This document shows, piece by piece, positions 29,177-38,590 of a stretch of DNA of 64,000 nucleotides (the first letter of the stretch is position 1; the number at the start of each line of letters is the position of its first letter). The notes under the pieces are model-generated. The model did not search any database. It worked only from the letters and a program-made list of their open reading frames with translations, and was not told the origin of the DNA. A program made the position numbers and the translations under genes. Source of the DNA: Gardnerella vaginalis (GTDB lineage Bacteria > Actinomycetota > Actinomycetes > Actinomycetales > Bifidobacteriaceae); assembly GCA_946997215.1 (NCBI GenBank), contig CAMPUL010000005.1, positions 1-64,000 on the forward strand, in the 5' to 3' direction.

Positions 29177-30187
29177 ATGACTATTCTAGTTACAGGCGGA
29201 TGCGGCTACATTGGCGCACACGTTGTACACGCTCTTCACCAAGCTAAGCAAAACGTTGTAGTTGTAGACGATTTGAGCTACGGAAAGCCTACAAGAATCG
29301 AAGGCGCACGACTTTACGGAATGGACATTGCTTCCCCAGACGCTGGAGCGCGACTTGCGCAAATAATGAAAGAAAATAACGTTGATTCTGTAATTCACTT
29401 TGCTGCGCGAAAGCAAGTTGGAGAGTCCGTAGAAAAGCCGCTTTGGTACTACCAACAGAACATTAACGGCATGCTTAACGTTTTAGAAGGAATGCGCCAA
29501 AGCGGTGCTAAAAAGCTTGTTTTTTCGTCTAGTGCAGCCACGTATGGCGAGCCGCCTGTAGAAGTCGTGCCAGAAGACGTTGTGCCAATGCTTCCGATTA
29601 ATCCATACGGCCAAACTAAGCTTTTTGGCGAGTGGATGGCACGCGCTTGCGAGCACACTTACGGAATTCGTTTTTGCGCGCTTCGCTACTTTAACGTTGC
29701 TGGATGCGGGCCTGTGGAGCTAGAAGATCCTGCGATTTTGAACCTGATTCCTATGCTTTTAGATAGATTGCAACAAGGCAAAGCTCCTGCGATTTTTGGT
29801 AATGACTACCCTACTGCCGACGGCACTTGCATTCGCGACTACATTCATGTTTCGGATCTTGCAGACGCACACATTGCAGCGCTTACTTATTTGGATCGCG
29901 ACGAGCGCAAGTACGACGCTTTTAACGTTGGAACGGGCAAAGGCACTTCTGTTCGTCAAATTGTAAACGAAGTTAGGCGCGTTACTGGATTGCCATTTAG
30001 AGAGGCGATTTTAGGGCGTAGAGCTGGCGATCCGCCACAATTGATTGGAAGCACAAAGCGCATTAACGAGGAGATGGGATGGCACGCGCGCTACAGCGTT
30101 AAAGATATTGTGGAATCTGCTTGGGCTGCTTGGCAAGCAAATCCAAATCATCATATTGATGTTGAATCATGGAAACAAGTTGACTAA
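29177..30187 (+). CDS. galE: UDP-glucose 4-epimerase GalE
   Basis: GalE interconverts UDP-glucose and UDP-galactose using bound NAD. The 336-residue short-chain dehydrogenase has the NAD loop GGCGYIGAH at residues 7-15, the catalytic SSSAATYGEP serine region and YGQTK motif, and C-terminal GWHARY. An AAGAAAGG ribosome site precedes the ATG. In bifidobacteria it serves galactose use and cell-surface sugar supply. It stands alone and is closed by an intrinsic terminator. Confidence 0.96.
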   Translation: MTILVTGGCGYIGAHVVHALHQAKQNVVVVDDLSYGKPTRIEGARLYGMDIASPDAGARLAQIMKENNVDSVIHFAARKQVGESVEKPLWYYQQNINGMLNVLEGMRQSGAKKLVFSSSAATYGEPPVEVVPEDVVPMLPINPYGQTKLFGEWMARACEHTYGIRFCALRYFNVAGCGPVELEDPAILNLIPMLLDRLQQGKAPAIFGNDYPTADGTCIRDYIHVSDLADAHIAALTYLDRDERKYDAFNVGTGKGTSVRQIVNEVRRVTGLPFREAILGRRAGDPPQLIGSTKRINEEMGWHARYSVKDIVESAWAAWQANPNHHIDVESWKQVD

Positions 30188-30229
30188 GCAAGTTGACTAG
30201 TCAACTCAGATGCAACTCAGATAAACAAA

Positions 30230-30262
30230 AAAACGCGCGGCAAAAATGCTGCGCGTTTTGTT
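30230..30262 (+). terminator. Terminator after galE
   Basis: Nine-bp stem AAAACGCGC/GCGCGTTTT followed by GTTATTT. It can also act from the opposite side to end the tRNA-Phe transcript. Confidence 0.8.
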
Positions 30263-30286
30263 ATTTAGTTTTTGTTTATTTACTTG

Positions 30287-30359
30287 TGGCTCCGAGCGGG
30301 ATCGATCCGCTGACCTAGCGATTTTCAGTCGCTCGCTCTACCAACTGAGCTACAGAGCC
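30287..30359 (-). tRNA. tRNA-Phe (anticodon GAA)
   Basis: 73-nt cloverleaf: acceptor GGCTCTG/CGGAGCC with discriminator A, D-loop AGTTGGTAGAGC, anticodon arm CGA-CTGAAAA-TCG giving GAA, and T-arm GCGGATCGATCCCGC. CCA is not encoded. Confidence 0.97.
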
Positions 30360-30365
30360 ATGATG

Positions 30366-30390
30366 AATAAAAAACCCGGCGAACCGGGCC
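30366..30390 (-). terminator. Terminator between tRNA-Asp and tRNA-Phe
   Basis: Short GC hairpin CCCGG-CGAA-CCGGG with a minus-strand TTTTTTATT tail, 11 bp past the tRNA-Asp 3' end. It suggests that the two tRNAs are partly separate units. Confidence 0.75.
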
Positions 30391-30401
30391 TTTACTAATC
30401 G

Positions 30402-30475
30402 CGACCCCGGCCGGACTTGAACCGGTGACCTCCGCCGTGACAGGGCGGCGCTCTAACCAACTGAGCTACGGGGCC
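30402..30475 (-). tRNA. tRNA-Asp (anticodon GTC)
   Basis: 74-nt cloverleaf: acceptor GGCCCCG/CGGGGTC with discriminator G, D-loop AGTTGGTTAGAGC, anticodon arm CCGCC-CTGTCAC-GGCGG giving GTC, and T-arm CCGG-TTCAAGT-CCGG. CCA is not encoded. Confidence 0.97.
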
Positions 30476-30592
30476 GTGGCTTTGTTCCATTGAACAGCCG
30501 AGTTACTATCTTACAGAATCCACGCCAAAATGCAAGCTCAAAAGCGTGTTCGGCGTGTTGCCGCGGAATATCAAGCAAACACGCAACGCTGA

Positions 30593-32746
30593 CTACTCCA
30601 GCTCCATTGCACCCGTACAAAGTTGATAATATTCACCACGCTTTTTCATCAAGTCTTCGTGCGACCCACGCTCAACAATCCTGCCATGCTCCAAAACCAT
30701 AATCACATCCGCGTTTCGCACTGTGGAAAGCCTGTGCGCAATCACAAACACGGTTCGATCTTGCATCAAAGCATCCATCGCGCTTTGCACAAGCGCTTCC
30801 GTATGTGTGTCTATCGAAGAAGTTGCTTCGTCTAAAATCAAAACTGGCGGATTCGCAACAGCAGCGCGCGCAATCGCAATCAACTGCTTTTGGCCCTGCG
30901 AAAGCTCTGCTCCGCCGTTTTTAATATACGTGTTGTAGCCGTCTGGCAGCTTGGAAATAAAGGAATCCGCATGCGCAAGAGTGGCGGCAGCAACGCAATC
31001 CGAATCGCTAGCATTAAGGCGTCCGTAGCGAATATTGTCCATTATGCTTGCACTAAACAATCCAACATCTTGCAAAACAGTTGCAACAGCATGTCGCAAG
31101 TCACTTTTGCAAATATTGCGAACGTCGATCCCGTCATACAAGATTTGACCATCTGCAATGTTGTAAAAACGCGTAAGAAGATTGGCGATTGTGGTCTTGC
31201 CAGCGCCAGTGGCACCTACAAGCGCAACTTTTTGACCCGCGTGCGCATACCAAGATATGTTGTGCAAAACGGTTTTAGAAGGCTCGTAGGCAAACGTAAC
31301 GTTTTCAAAGCGAACATCTCCCCTAACAAGCGTATAAACGCCGTCTTTAGAGCAAATCGCGTGTTTTTGGGCATCTGTGCAAGAATCGCAGCTTGAAGAA
31401 TCGCAACTTGACTTTTTAGAGCAATTTTTCCACGCCCAATACACGTTATTCCCACAAGAATCTTCGCTTACTTCGTTAAAAACTTGCAAATAAGAATGTT
31501 TAGATGCTGTAAAATCTACTTGATTTACTTGCGATTTATCAATATCTGATAGCGATTTATCTCCACTATCGCCACTATCTCCGCTATCTCCACAACAACA
31601 CTCAACGATTTTTGCGCGAATTTTAACGAGCTTAACTGTTCCATCATCTTTTTCAACAGGCTCATCTAAAAGCGCAAAAATGCGATTCGCGCCTGCAGCT
31701 GCCATCATAAGCGAATTTAATTGCATTGTTATCTCGCCAATCGGATTTATAAACGCGCGAGAAAGCGTAAGAAGCGATATAAGCGTGCCGATTGTAAGCG
31801 TGCTTGAATTATTCAATGCATCGCCCCCAAACGCGCCACTCAACCCAGCAGAAGGCACGCCAGCATTTACAGCCCACGCTCCAAAAATCGCAAGCAAAAC
31901 GTAAAAAAGATAGCTCGCGTTACTAATCACAGGCATAACATTATTTGCGTAAGAATTGGCGCTAGCAGAAATTTTTTGCACACGAGAAGCCAAATCACTT
32001 AATTTTTCCACCGCCGCGCGCTCGTGATTAAAAATCTTAATAACTTTTCTACCAGAATCCGCCTCTTCTACAAACTCGTTCAAATCACCCAAAGCTGCCT
32101 GGAATTGCACAAAAAGCTTGCCCGAACGCTTAAGCATAAAACGCACTAGAAGTAAAAGAATTGCAGTAAAAATCACAACAAAAATCGCAACAGGAATCGA
32201 AAGCCAAACAATCGCGCAAAACGCAGCCGCAATAGACATTAGCGCGCTAAACGAGTCGGGAAAAGACCAAGAAATCGCTTCATGGAGCGCTTCCGTGTCG
32301 TTTGTGTATCGGCTCATAACATCGCCATATCCATGAGCATCTAAGTACCCAAGCGGAAGATCTTGATGATGCTTAAACATTTGATTTCTAAGGTTTCGCA
32401 TTACACTTTGCGCGATTTTTACAACCAACCTGCTCCAAAGCCAGCTAAAGAACACGCCAATAGCGCACACGCATGCCATAATTGCAATCATTCGCAAAAG
32501 TGGCGCAAAATTTGGATTGTGCTTGCCGATTAGAGGCAAAATGTACGCGTCTACAAGCGATTGCAAAAACATTGCGCTTACAGCTTGAACAATGGAGCTT
32601 ACAATAATTGACGCAATAACAACAAAAACTTGCATCTTGTAGGCCATAATATAAGACGCTAAGCGCTTTAGAACGCGCCAATTTAGAGCGGATTTTTCTT
32701 GCGATTTTTGCTCTAAGTTTTCCTGCGACTTTTCATTATTTTTCAT
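30593..32746 (-). CDS. ABC exporter subunit (permease-ATPase) with Cys-rich linker
   Basis: Half-transporter with six membrane spans and a nucleotide-binding domain: Walker A GATGAGKTT, signature LSQGQ, Walker B LILDEATSS with the catalytic Glu present. Its partner (next entry) has Asp in place of that Glu, and this subunit's signature is slightly degenerate, the pattern of asymmetric heterodimeric exporters such as BmrCD/LmrCD. Between membrane and ATPase domains is an odd insert of about 110 residues with CCCGDSGDSGDSGD and CDSSSCDSCTDAQKHAIC. The ATG at 32746 overlaps the partner's end by 11 nt; the longer open frame is unlikely. Substrate unknown (multidrug or peptide). Confidence 0.92.
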   Translation of the reverse strand: MKNNEKSQENLEQKSQEKSALNWRVLKRLASYIMAYKMQVFVVIASIIVSSIVQAVSAMFLQSLVDAYILPLIGKHNPNFAPLLRMIAIMACVCAIGVFFSWLWSRLVVKIAQSVMRNLRNQMFKHHQDLPLGYLDAHGYGDVMSRYTNDTEALHEAISWSFPDSFSALMSIAAAFCAIVWLSIPVAIFVVIFTAILLLLVRFMLKRSGKLFVQFQAALGDLNEFVEEADSGRKVIKIFNHERAAVEKLSDLASRVQKISASANSYANNVMPVISNASYLFYVLLAIFGAWAVNAGVPSAGLSGAFGGDALNNSSTLTIGTLISLLTLSRAFINPIGEITMQLNSLMMAAAGANRIFALLDEPVEKDDGTVKLVKIRAKIVECCCGDSGDSGDSGDKSLSDIDKSQVNQVDFTASKHSYLQVFNEVSEDSCGNNVYWAWKNCSKKSSCDSSSCDSCTDAQKHAICSKDGVYTLVRGDVRFENVTFAYEPSKTVLHNISWYAHAGQKVALVGATGAGKTTIANLLTRFYNIADGQILYDGIDVRNICKSDLRHAVATVLQDVGLFSASIMDNIRYGRLNASDSDCVAAATLAHADSFISKLPDGYNTYIKNGGAELSQGQKQLIAIARAAVANPPVLILDEATSSIDTHTEALVQSAMDALMQDRTVFVIAHRLSTVRNADVIMVLEHGRIVERGSHEDLMKKRGEYYQLCTGAMELE

Positions 32747-34700
32747 TGTTAATCCTGCCGCCTTCGCTACCTTCGACGCCTTCGCTACCTTCGCTGTTTT
32801 TAGACTCAATCATTTTTGCGCTTTGAGAAATCGCCATTTTTCTATAAATTTCGCACGATTCCATCAACTCGCTATGCTTCCCTTTAGCAAGAACACGCCC
32901 ATCTTTAAGAACAACAATCAAATCCGCATACATGCAAGAAGACACGCGTTGCGCAACAATGATTTGCGTGGAATCGGGCATAAAATGCCTTAAATTCTCG
33001 CGAATCTTGGCGTCTGTTTTAACATCTACCGCGCTCATTGAATCGTCTAAAATCAAGATTTTTGGCCGCTTTAGCAACGCGCGCGCAATGCAAAGTCGCT
33101 GCTTTTGACCGCCCGAAAGATTCTTGCCGCCTTGCTCAAGATTCGTGTTATATGCATGTGGCAAATCGTTTATAAACTCTTGAGCGCAAGCGATTTTGCA
33201 CGCTTCGCGCAAGTCGGAGTCACTGGCATCCTCATTGCCCCATCGAAGATTTTGCGCAATCGTGCCGCTAAACAGAATATTTTTTTGTAACACAATTCCT
33301 ATCTGCTTGCGCAAACTTTTGGAATCATAAAAACGAACGTCTGATCCGCCTACAAAAACAGTGCCTTTTGTTGCATCATAAAGACGCGCAACCAAATTTA
33401 TAATACTTGACTTTCCGCTACCCGTTGCGCCCACAATCCCAACAGTAGAGCCAGAAGGAATGGTTAGATTTATGTTGTGTAAAATTTCCTGACTACCTTT
33501 AATTTCCTGACTATCTTTAGACGAGTCGGAAGCTTTCGAAGATGAATCGCCAGCATCTTTAGATGAATCGCCATTAACGCGCGCAAAACCATGCTCAAAA
33601 TCATTCGCAGAATCATATGCAAAATCAACATTATTAAAGCAAATCGAAGCATCCGCAAGCTCTGTAATCGGGTTTTTATGAACATACTCACTGTTATGCG
33701 ATTGTAAAACATTTGCAACACGATGCATTGACGTGCGCGCAGTAACCGTCATAACAAAAATTACAACCAAATTAGCCAACGCAAACAAAATTTGCAACGC
33801 ATACACAACCAACGCCGCAAGATTTCCCGTAGTCAAGCCAAATGCAGGATTATTTCCCGAAGCAACGATTTGCTTAGAAGCCATCCACGCAATAAGAAGC
33901 AAACACGCATAAAAACACAGGTTAAAAAGCGGAATGCTGCAATTTAGAACATACTCTGCTTTTAAAAAATAGCTGTAAATCTTATGCGATATACGCCTAA
34001 AACGGTGGTTTTCGTAGTCTTCCCTAACATACGACTTAACAATGCGAATATTGCGCAAATTTTCGCTAACCATGCTGTTCATGCTGTCAATTGTGCCGTA
34101 AATTCGCGCAAAAGTGGGCGCAACAATCTTGGCACCAATACCACAAATAATGCCAACAATTGGAATAAGACTAAGAAAAACCCAAGAAATAGAAGGGCTT
34201 ATGCAAAAAGTAAACCACCACGCTGCAACAATAATCACAAGACTGCGAACGCCTGCGCGAATAACCATTTGATACGCAAATTGAATATTAGAAACGTCGC
34301 TAGTTAATCGCGTAACAACAGTGCCAGTAGAAAAACGGTCAAGATCGCAAAAACTCAACGATTGCAAGCGACTAAACATCTTGCATCGCAAATTTTTACC
34401 AAAGCCAGCGCTAGAATGAGCGCAACAAACGCCAGAAATAACGCCGAAAATCATTGATATTGCAGCAAAAGCGAGTAATTGCAAGCCGTAGTATTTAACA
34501 GCGTTTTGGGATTTTGCGGCAATTCCAAAGTCAATAAGACTAGACATTACTGTTGGAATCGCAATTTGCATAGACGCTTCTACAAAAATCGCAGCAGACG
34601 TGATTACGCCAAGCATGCGATAGCGCTTTAACAACGGCATTATTGTGCGAAACGCATGAGGCGCGTAATTCTTAGGTTTTTGCTGCGATTTTGCTTTCAT
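32736..34700 (-). CDS. ABC exporter subunit with degenerate catalytic site
   Basis: Partner half-transporter of 654 residues: six spans, Walker A GATGSGKSS, perfect signature LSGGQKQR, and Walker B LILDDSMSAVD, where Asp replaces the catalytic Glu. It therefore contributes the non-hydrolysing site in a heterodimer with the downstream gene. A Ser/Asp/Lys-rich insert (NGDSSKDAGDSSSKASDSS) splits domains just before the ATPase region, and the C-terminus has EGSEGVEGSEGG repeats. GAGAGG precedes the ATG at 34700. It is read away from the stem-loop array upstream. Confidence 0.93.
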   Translation of the reverse strand: MKAKSQQKPKNYAPHAFRTIMPLLKRYRMLGVITSAAIFVEASMQIAIPTVMSSLIDFGIAAKSQNAVKYYGLQLLAFAAISMIFGVISGVCCAHSSAGFGKNLRCKMFSRLQSLSFCDLDRFSTGTVVTRLTSDVSNIQFAYQMVIRAGVRSLVIIVAAWWFTFCISPSISWVFLSLIPIVGIICGIGAKIVAPTFARIYGTIDSMNSMVSENLRNIRIVKSYVREDYENHRFRRISHKIYSYFLKAEYVLNCSIPLFNLCFYACLLLIAWMASKQIVASGNNPAFGLTTGNLAALVVYALQILFALANLVVIFVMTVTARTSMHRVANVLQSHNSEYVHKNPITELADASICFNNVDFAYDSANDFEHGFARVNGDSSKDAGDSSSKASDSSKDSQEIKGSQEILHNINLTIPSGSTVGIVGATGSGKSSIINLVARLYDATKGTVFVGGSDVRFYDSKSLRKQIGIVLQKNILFSGTIAQNLRWGNEDASDSDLREACKIACAQEFINDLPHAYNTNLEQGGKNLSGGQKQRLCIARALLKRPKILILDDSMSAVDVKTDAKIRENLRHFMPDSTQIIVAQRVSSCMYADLIVVLKDGRVLAKGKHSELMESCEIYRKMAISQSAKMIESKNSEGSEGVEGSEGGRINNEK

Positions 34701-34805
34701 GCAACCTCTCTGATAAACGAATTTATACGCTTAATCATATCACCTCTGACTTGTAGTACTTTGTACCACAACACGCCGTAAATCAGCTACATGGCAGGTC
34801 GTGTC

Positions 34806-35023
34806 GTTCGCGCGGTCTAAGCGCGCGAACGTCTTCGCCACGCAGAAGCAGTGCTTCTGCCTTGAGTGGCTCAGCGCTCTATTCCTCGCGGCTATTAGTA
34901 GCCGCTCGTCTGATTTGGCATGTAAAGTCCACTGGACTTTACATGCCAAATCACGCTTTGAAGGAGCTTGAAATGCGTTATGCAATTTCAAGCTCAGTCA
35001 AAGCGCCTCTCGCGCTACGCTTT
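34806..35023. repeat. Array of six consecutive stem-loops between the ABC exporter and nrdG
   Basis: Perfect or near-perfect hairpins follow one another: 34806-34813/34823-34830 (8 bp); a nested pair 34837-34841/34866-34870 around 34842-34850/34852-34860; 34888-34894/34899-34905; 34912-34930/34934-34952 (19 bp with a 3-nt loop); 34964-34974/34985-34995 (11 bp); and 35000-35005/35018-35023. No coding frame explains the 368-bp gap. Both flanking genes are on the minus strand, so the array is downstream of nrdG and in the leader region of the exporter. Confidence 0.8.
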
Positions 35024-35051
35024 AAGCGAAAAGGCAGGTCGGAGCGCACTA
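34964..35051 (+). repeat. 88-bp dispersed repeat, copy 1
   Basis: Begins GAGCTTGAAATGCG and ends GGAGCGCACTA; nearly identical in reverse orientation to 41308-41395. It contains two of the stem-loops. The shared core includes TCAGTCAAAGCGCC and CGCGCTACGCTTTAAGCG. Partial relatives lie near 47747-47775, 48012-48034 and 60735-60760. Confidence 0.9.
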
Positions 35052-35068
35052 TTTCTAACAACCATTAG

Positions 35069-35776
35069 CTAACTCGCGTCACCTTCGCCTTGCGCTCGAT
35101 CCTTGCCGTAGATTGATGGAATAAAACGTTCTTGATCGTGCAGCTTTGCCCAGATTACAGGCGGCTCGGCTGGATTTTCCAGCGACTTTGGCACGTCAAT
35201 AATCCGCTGATTACTAGATCCGCGGAATTGCAATAGCGAATCGTGAAGATTCTTCATATATCGCCCGTCAACAAGAATGTCAATGTAACGCAAAAGCTCA
35301 AGCTTATCGGGAGTCTCACCTTTGCGCATAAGCTCTTCCCAAGTGTAACCAGTCCAGCTCCAAATGTCTTTTGTATTACCAAACTCGCTTCGAATACGCT
35401 TGCAAAGTGGCAGCAAAATGCCAGTGTTAAGAAGCGGCTCGCCGCCAAGAAGAGTCAATCCTTGCACGTACGGAAGCGCCAAATCTTCCATAATCTGGTC
35501 TTCAAGCTTTTGCGTGTATGGGTAGCCTGCGCGAAAATCCCAAATCGACTCGTTATAGCATTCAACACAATGGAACGGACAGCCAGAAACATACAGCGAG
35601 CAGCGGATTCCTTCGCCATCCGTCATAAGAAATCGCTTATAATCCGCAATCATGCCCTTGCTCATGCGCTCACTGGACCACTGCCCTGCGCGCGGATTAT
35701 TAGAAAGAGAGGTTGGAATCCAAGGCCCGCGGTTAACGTCTGCAGGTGCAAAATCGTGCAAACTTATACGAGCCAT
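35069..35776 (-). CDS. nrdG: Anaerobic ribonucleotide reductase activase NrdG
   Basis: NrdG is a radical-SAM enzyme that installs the glycyl radical on NrdD. The 4Fe-4S motif reads GCPFHCVECYN (CX3CX2C), followed by the glycine-rich LLGGEPLL typical of the family. At 235 residues it is within range. It lies 138 bp after nrdD in the same direction; the gap is filled with short TTATGCGACT- and CCGCAATTTT-type repeats. Together with nrdD it supports deoxyribonucleotide synthesis without oxygen, fitting an anaerobic lifestyle. Confidence 0.95.
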   Translation of the reverse strand: MARISLHDFAPADVNRGPWIPTSLSNNPRAGQWSSERMSKGMIADYKRFLMTDGEGIRCSLYVSGCPFHCVECYNESIWDFRAGYPYTQKLEDQIMEDLALPYVQGLTLLGGEPLLNTGILLPLCKRIRSEFGNTKDIWSWTGYTWEELMRKGETPDKLELLRYIDILVDGRYMKNLHDSLLQFRGSSNQRIIDVPKSLENPAEPPVIWAKLHDQERFIPSIYGKDRAQGEGDAS

Positions 35777-35914
35777 GGTTCCAACCTTTTAGTAATTTAG
35801 CCTAGCTTTTACTTTATTTTATGCGACTTTATGCGACTTGACGAATGCAATTTTACTCGACTTTATATCGCAATTTTCCGCAATTGCCGCAATTTTATAC
35901 CGCATTCCTACGCG

Positions 35915-38362
35915 CTACTTGGTCTCCTCGTACCACTCGCGCGACTCGCCATTGTTAAGAACAACATGGCCAGTTTCGCCCGACATGTGCTTTACACGGT
36001 GAGCAATCTCCTCGTGGCGGCCGTGAACCATTGGTCGCTGAACAGGATTGCCCAAGTATCCGCAAGTGCGCTTAGTCACATTGCACTTATCTGGGTCGCT
36101 GTTTCCGCACTCTGGGCAACGGAAGCCTTCCTTAGTCGGCTCAAAATCGCCCTGGAATCCGCAAACAAAGCAATGGTCAATCGGAGTGTTCGTACCCAAG
36201 TAGCCAATGCCAATCTTATAAGCATAATCCCAAACAGCTTCCAAAGCCTTAGGATTTGCCTGCAAGCATGGGAACTCGCAGTAGTTAATAAATCCGCCGG
36301 AAGCAAGGTACGGGAAGTCAACCTCGTAGCGGAGCTTCTCCATAGGAGTTGGCTGCAACCACACTGGGTAATGGAAGGAATTGGTGTAGAAGTCGTGATC
36401 GGTAACGCCTTCCACATGGCCAAACTTCTGGCGATCCATGCGATTAAAACGATCCGTCAAAGACTCAGCAGGAGTGGAATATACCGAGTAATGGTATCCC
36501 TCCGCCTTCGACCACTGCTGGCAAAGCTGATTCATACGGCGAACCATAGAAAGCGCAAATTGCTTGCCATCCTCATTCCAGCTGTGATCTTGCATCCAAT
36601 CCTTGCCAAAGAACACGGATGTAGCTTCATACAATCCAATATAGCCAAGAGACACAGTTGCGCGCTCATTGCGGAACAGCTGATCCACGCTCTCGTTAGC
36701 TCCCAAACGGCCAAAAGCACCGTAGCGGAACAGAGTTGGAGCATTTACAGGAGTGGCCTGCTTGCAGCGCATAATGCGGAATCGCAAAGCTTGATGAGCA
36801 ACTTCCATGCGCTCGTTAAAGAGCTTCCAGAAGCGATTTACGTCTCCGTGAGACTCCAGCGCAATGCGAGGCACGTTAACTGTTACAACGCCAAGATTCA
36901 TGCGGCCGTCTTCCACGTCTTTTCCAGTCTTTGGATCAATCCATCCCTGAAGGAAGGATCGGCAGCCCATAGGAGCCTTAAAGGAGCCAGTAATCTTAAT
37001 AATATTCTCGTAGAACACAACGTCTGGGTACATGCGCTTTGTAGAGCACTCAAGCGCAAGCTGCTTCAAATCGTAGTTTGGATCGCCCGCATCTGCATTA
37101 ACGCCGTGCTTAATAGTAAACACAAGTTTAGGGAAGATAGCAGTATGACGATCCTTGCCGAGTCCGCGAATGCGATTAAGCAAGATAGCGCGCTGAATTT
37201 CGCGAGCAAACCAAGATGTACCAAGACCAAAGCCAACAGTCACGAACGGAGTCTGGCCATTAGAAACGCGGTTGGAATTGATTTGATATTCCATTGTTTG
37301 CATAGCGTCGTAAATCGCCTTGCGCGTCATAATCTTTGCGTAAATCTCGCGAATCTGATCAAGCTCGCTCAAGTTTTCATCAAAAGGAGTGTCTGCTGGA
37401 AGAGGATCCCTATCAGAGCAATGAAGATTCTTAGGTTCCTGAGCTTTAAGGCCGTCAATCATGGCCTTAGCAACTTCGATTGGCGTAGAGTCTGGAATCA
37501 TCGCTTGAGCCATAGCAAGATTCTTGTCGTAATCGCACTTAGCATAAGGCTCCAGCATCTCGTCTGCGCGATTCACAGTCTGACCGCCGTACTGCGCGCC
37601 TGCAATATCCTTAATAATCTGCGTAACTTGAGTAGCCGCCGTGCCAATCGACTTTGGGCTATCCATCATTGCGTTTCCAAGCGCAAATCCCTTAGCAAGC
37701 ATATCTCCAAAGTCTGGAAGCGAGCAATTGCTCATGCAAGTAAATGGCGAATAATCGGCATCGTGGAAGTGAATATCGCCCTTCATATGCGCGTTAGAAA
37801 CCGCGTGTGGAAGCATAGAAAACGCGGAAGCCTTAGAAACAGCGCCTGCAAGAAGATCGCGCTGAGTAGCGTAAACGTTGGAATCCTTGTTAGCATTTTC
37901 GCGCACAAGCGACTCGTCTCGGTTTACAAGGCGATTCACAGCTTCGTTAATATCGGTTGCCTTAGCGCGGTCAATATCTCGGTTCAGGCGGTAGCTTGTG
38001 TAGCAACGCGCAACCTCGTAAAGGTGATTTTCAATAAGACCATGCTCAACAAGAGTCTGAATATCTTCGATTTTTGCAGGGCCATTGTAACGATCTTGAA
38101 TTTCGGCCTCAATATGATCCGTAATATCGCGAATCATCTGCTCTTCTTGAGGACCGACTTCTTTGCGCAAATCCTTAAAAGCGGCCTTGATTGCCATAAT
38201 AATGTTCATATGGTCAAAGTCAACAACGCGGCCATCACGCTTTTCGACTTGCACGCGAGACTTCTTAGAAGAGTCGTTTGAAGCTACATTAAAATCACCC
38301 AAAGTGACGGCTTCTTCATCTTGCAAAGTGGCATCCTCTAAAGTCATATCAGAGACCTGCAT
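35915..38362 (-). CDS. nrdD: Anaerobic (class III) ribonucleoside-triphosphate reductase NrdD
   Basis: NrdD reduces NTPs to dNTPs using a glycyl radical. The C-terminal motif RTCGYLG carries the radical glycine, and the zinc site uses CFVCGF and CPECG. An N-terminal ATP-cone-like region (VEKRDGRVVDFDHMNI) provides allosteric control. The open frame reaches a TTG at 38404, but the ATG at 38362 has an AGAAAGG site 8 nt upstream, giving about 815 residues. Two NrdR boxes lie 90-140 bp upstream. nrdG follows in the operon. Confidence 0.96.
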   Translation of the reverse strand: MQVSDMTLEDATLQDEEAVTLGDFNVASNDSSKKSRVQVEKRDGRVVDFDHMNIIMAIKAAFKDLRKEVGPQEEQMIRDITDHIEAEIQDRYNGPAKIEDIQTLVEHGLIENHLYEVARCYTSYRLNRDIDRAKATDINEAVNRLVNRDESLVRENANKDSNVYATQRDLLAGAVSKASAFSMLPHAVSNAHMKGDIHFHDADYSPFTCMSNCSLPDFGDMLAKGFALGNAMMDSPKSIGTAATQVTQIIKDIAGAQYGGQTVNRADEMLEPYAKCDYDKNLAMAQAMIPDSTPIEVAKAMIDGLKAQEPKNLHCSDRDPLPADTPFDENLSELDQIREIYAKIMTRKAIYDAMQTMEYQINSNRVSNGQTPFVTVGFGLGTSWFAREIQRAILLNRIRGLGKDRHTAIFPKLVFTIKHGVNADAGDPNYDLKQLALECSTKRMYPDVVFYENIIKITGSFKAPMGCRSFLQGWIDPKTGKDVEDGRMNLGVVTVNVPRIALESHGDVNRFWKLFNERMEVAHQALRFRIMRCKQATPVNAPTLFRYGAFGRLGANESVDQLFRNERATVSLGYIGLYEATSVFFGKDWMQDHSWNEDGKQFALSMVRRMNQLCQQWSKAEGYHYSVYSTPAESLTDRFNRMDRQKFGHVEGVTDHDFYTNSFHYPVWLQPTPMEKLRYEVDFPYLASGGFINYCEFPCLQANPKALEAVWDYAYKIGIGYLGTNTPIDHCFVCGFQGDFEPTKEGFRCPECGNSDPDKCNVTKRTCGYLGNPVQRPMVHGRHEEIAHRVKHMSGETGHVVLNNGESREWYEETK

Positions 38363-38451
38363 TCTACAGACCTTTCTCAAGCTAACGTGTATTTTGAATC
38401 GCAAATCTACTTATGATTCGCAACAACTTGCTCTACTATAGCCCATAGCAT

Positions 38452-38499
38452 GCACAATATCTAGGGTAATTTACATAAATAACAAACTACATATAGTGA
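38452..38499 (-). promoter_or_regulatory. Two NrdR boxes in front of nrdD
   Basis: Boxes at 38484-38499 (TCACTATATGTAGTTT) and 38452-38467 (plus-strand GCACAATATCTAGGGT). Against the published-style palindrome ACACTATATVTAGTGT each matches about 14 of 16 positions. Centre spacing is 32 bp, about three helical turns, as is usual for NrdR pairs. A possible -35 (TTGTTA) and -10 (TAGATA) lie between and within the boxes, so binding would block RNA polymerase. Confidence 0.8.
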
Positions 38500-38590
38500 T
38501 TTTGTGGTTTCTGGCGATTTTCCAGGCGTGTCTCAGCGTGCCGTGCGTGCAGATAGGGCGAGTCGCGCAAATTCTTGACGCTTTGATATA

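Noticed and set aside
35831-38281. An 816-residue plus-strand open frame across nrdD
   Set aside because: It is antisense to the strongly conserved nrdD gene, has no family features and no ribosome site; a frame left open by codon bias.
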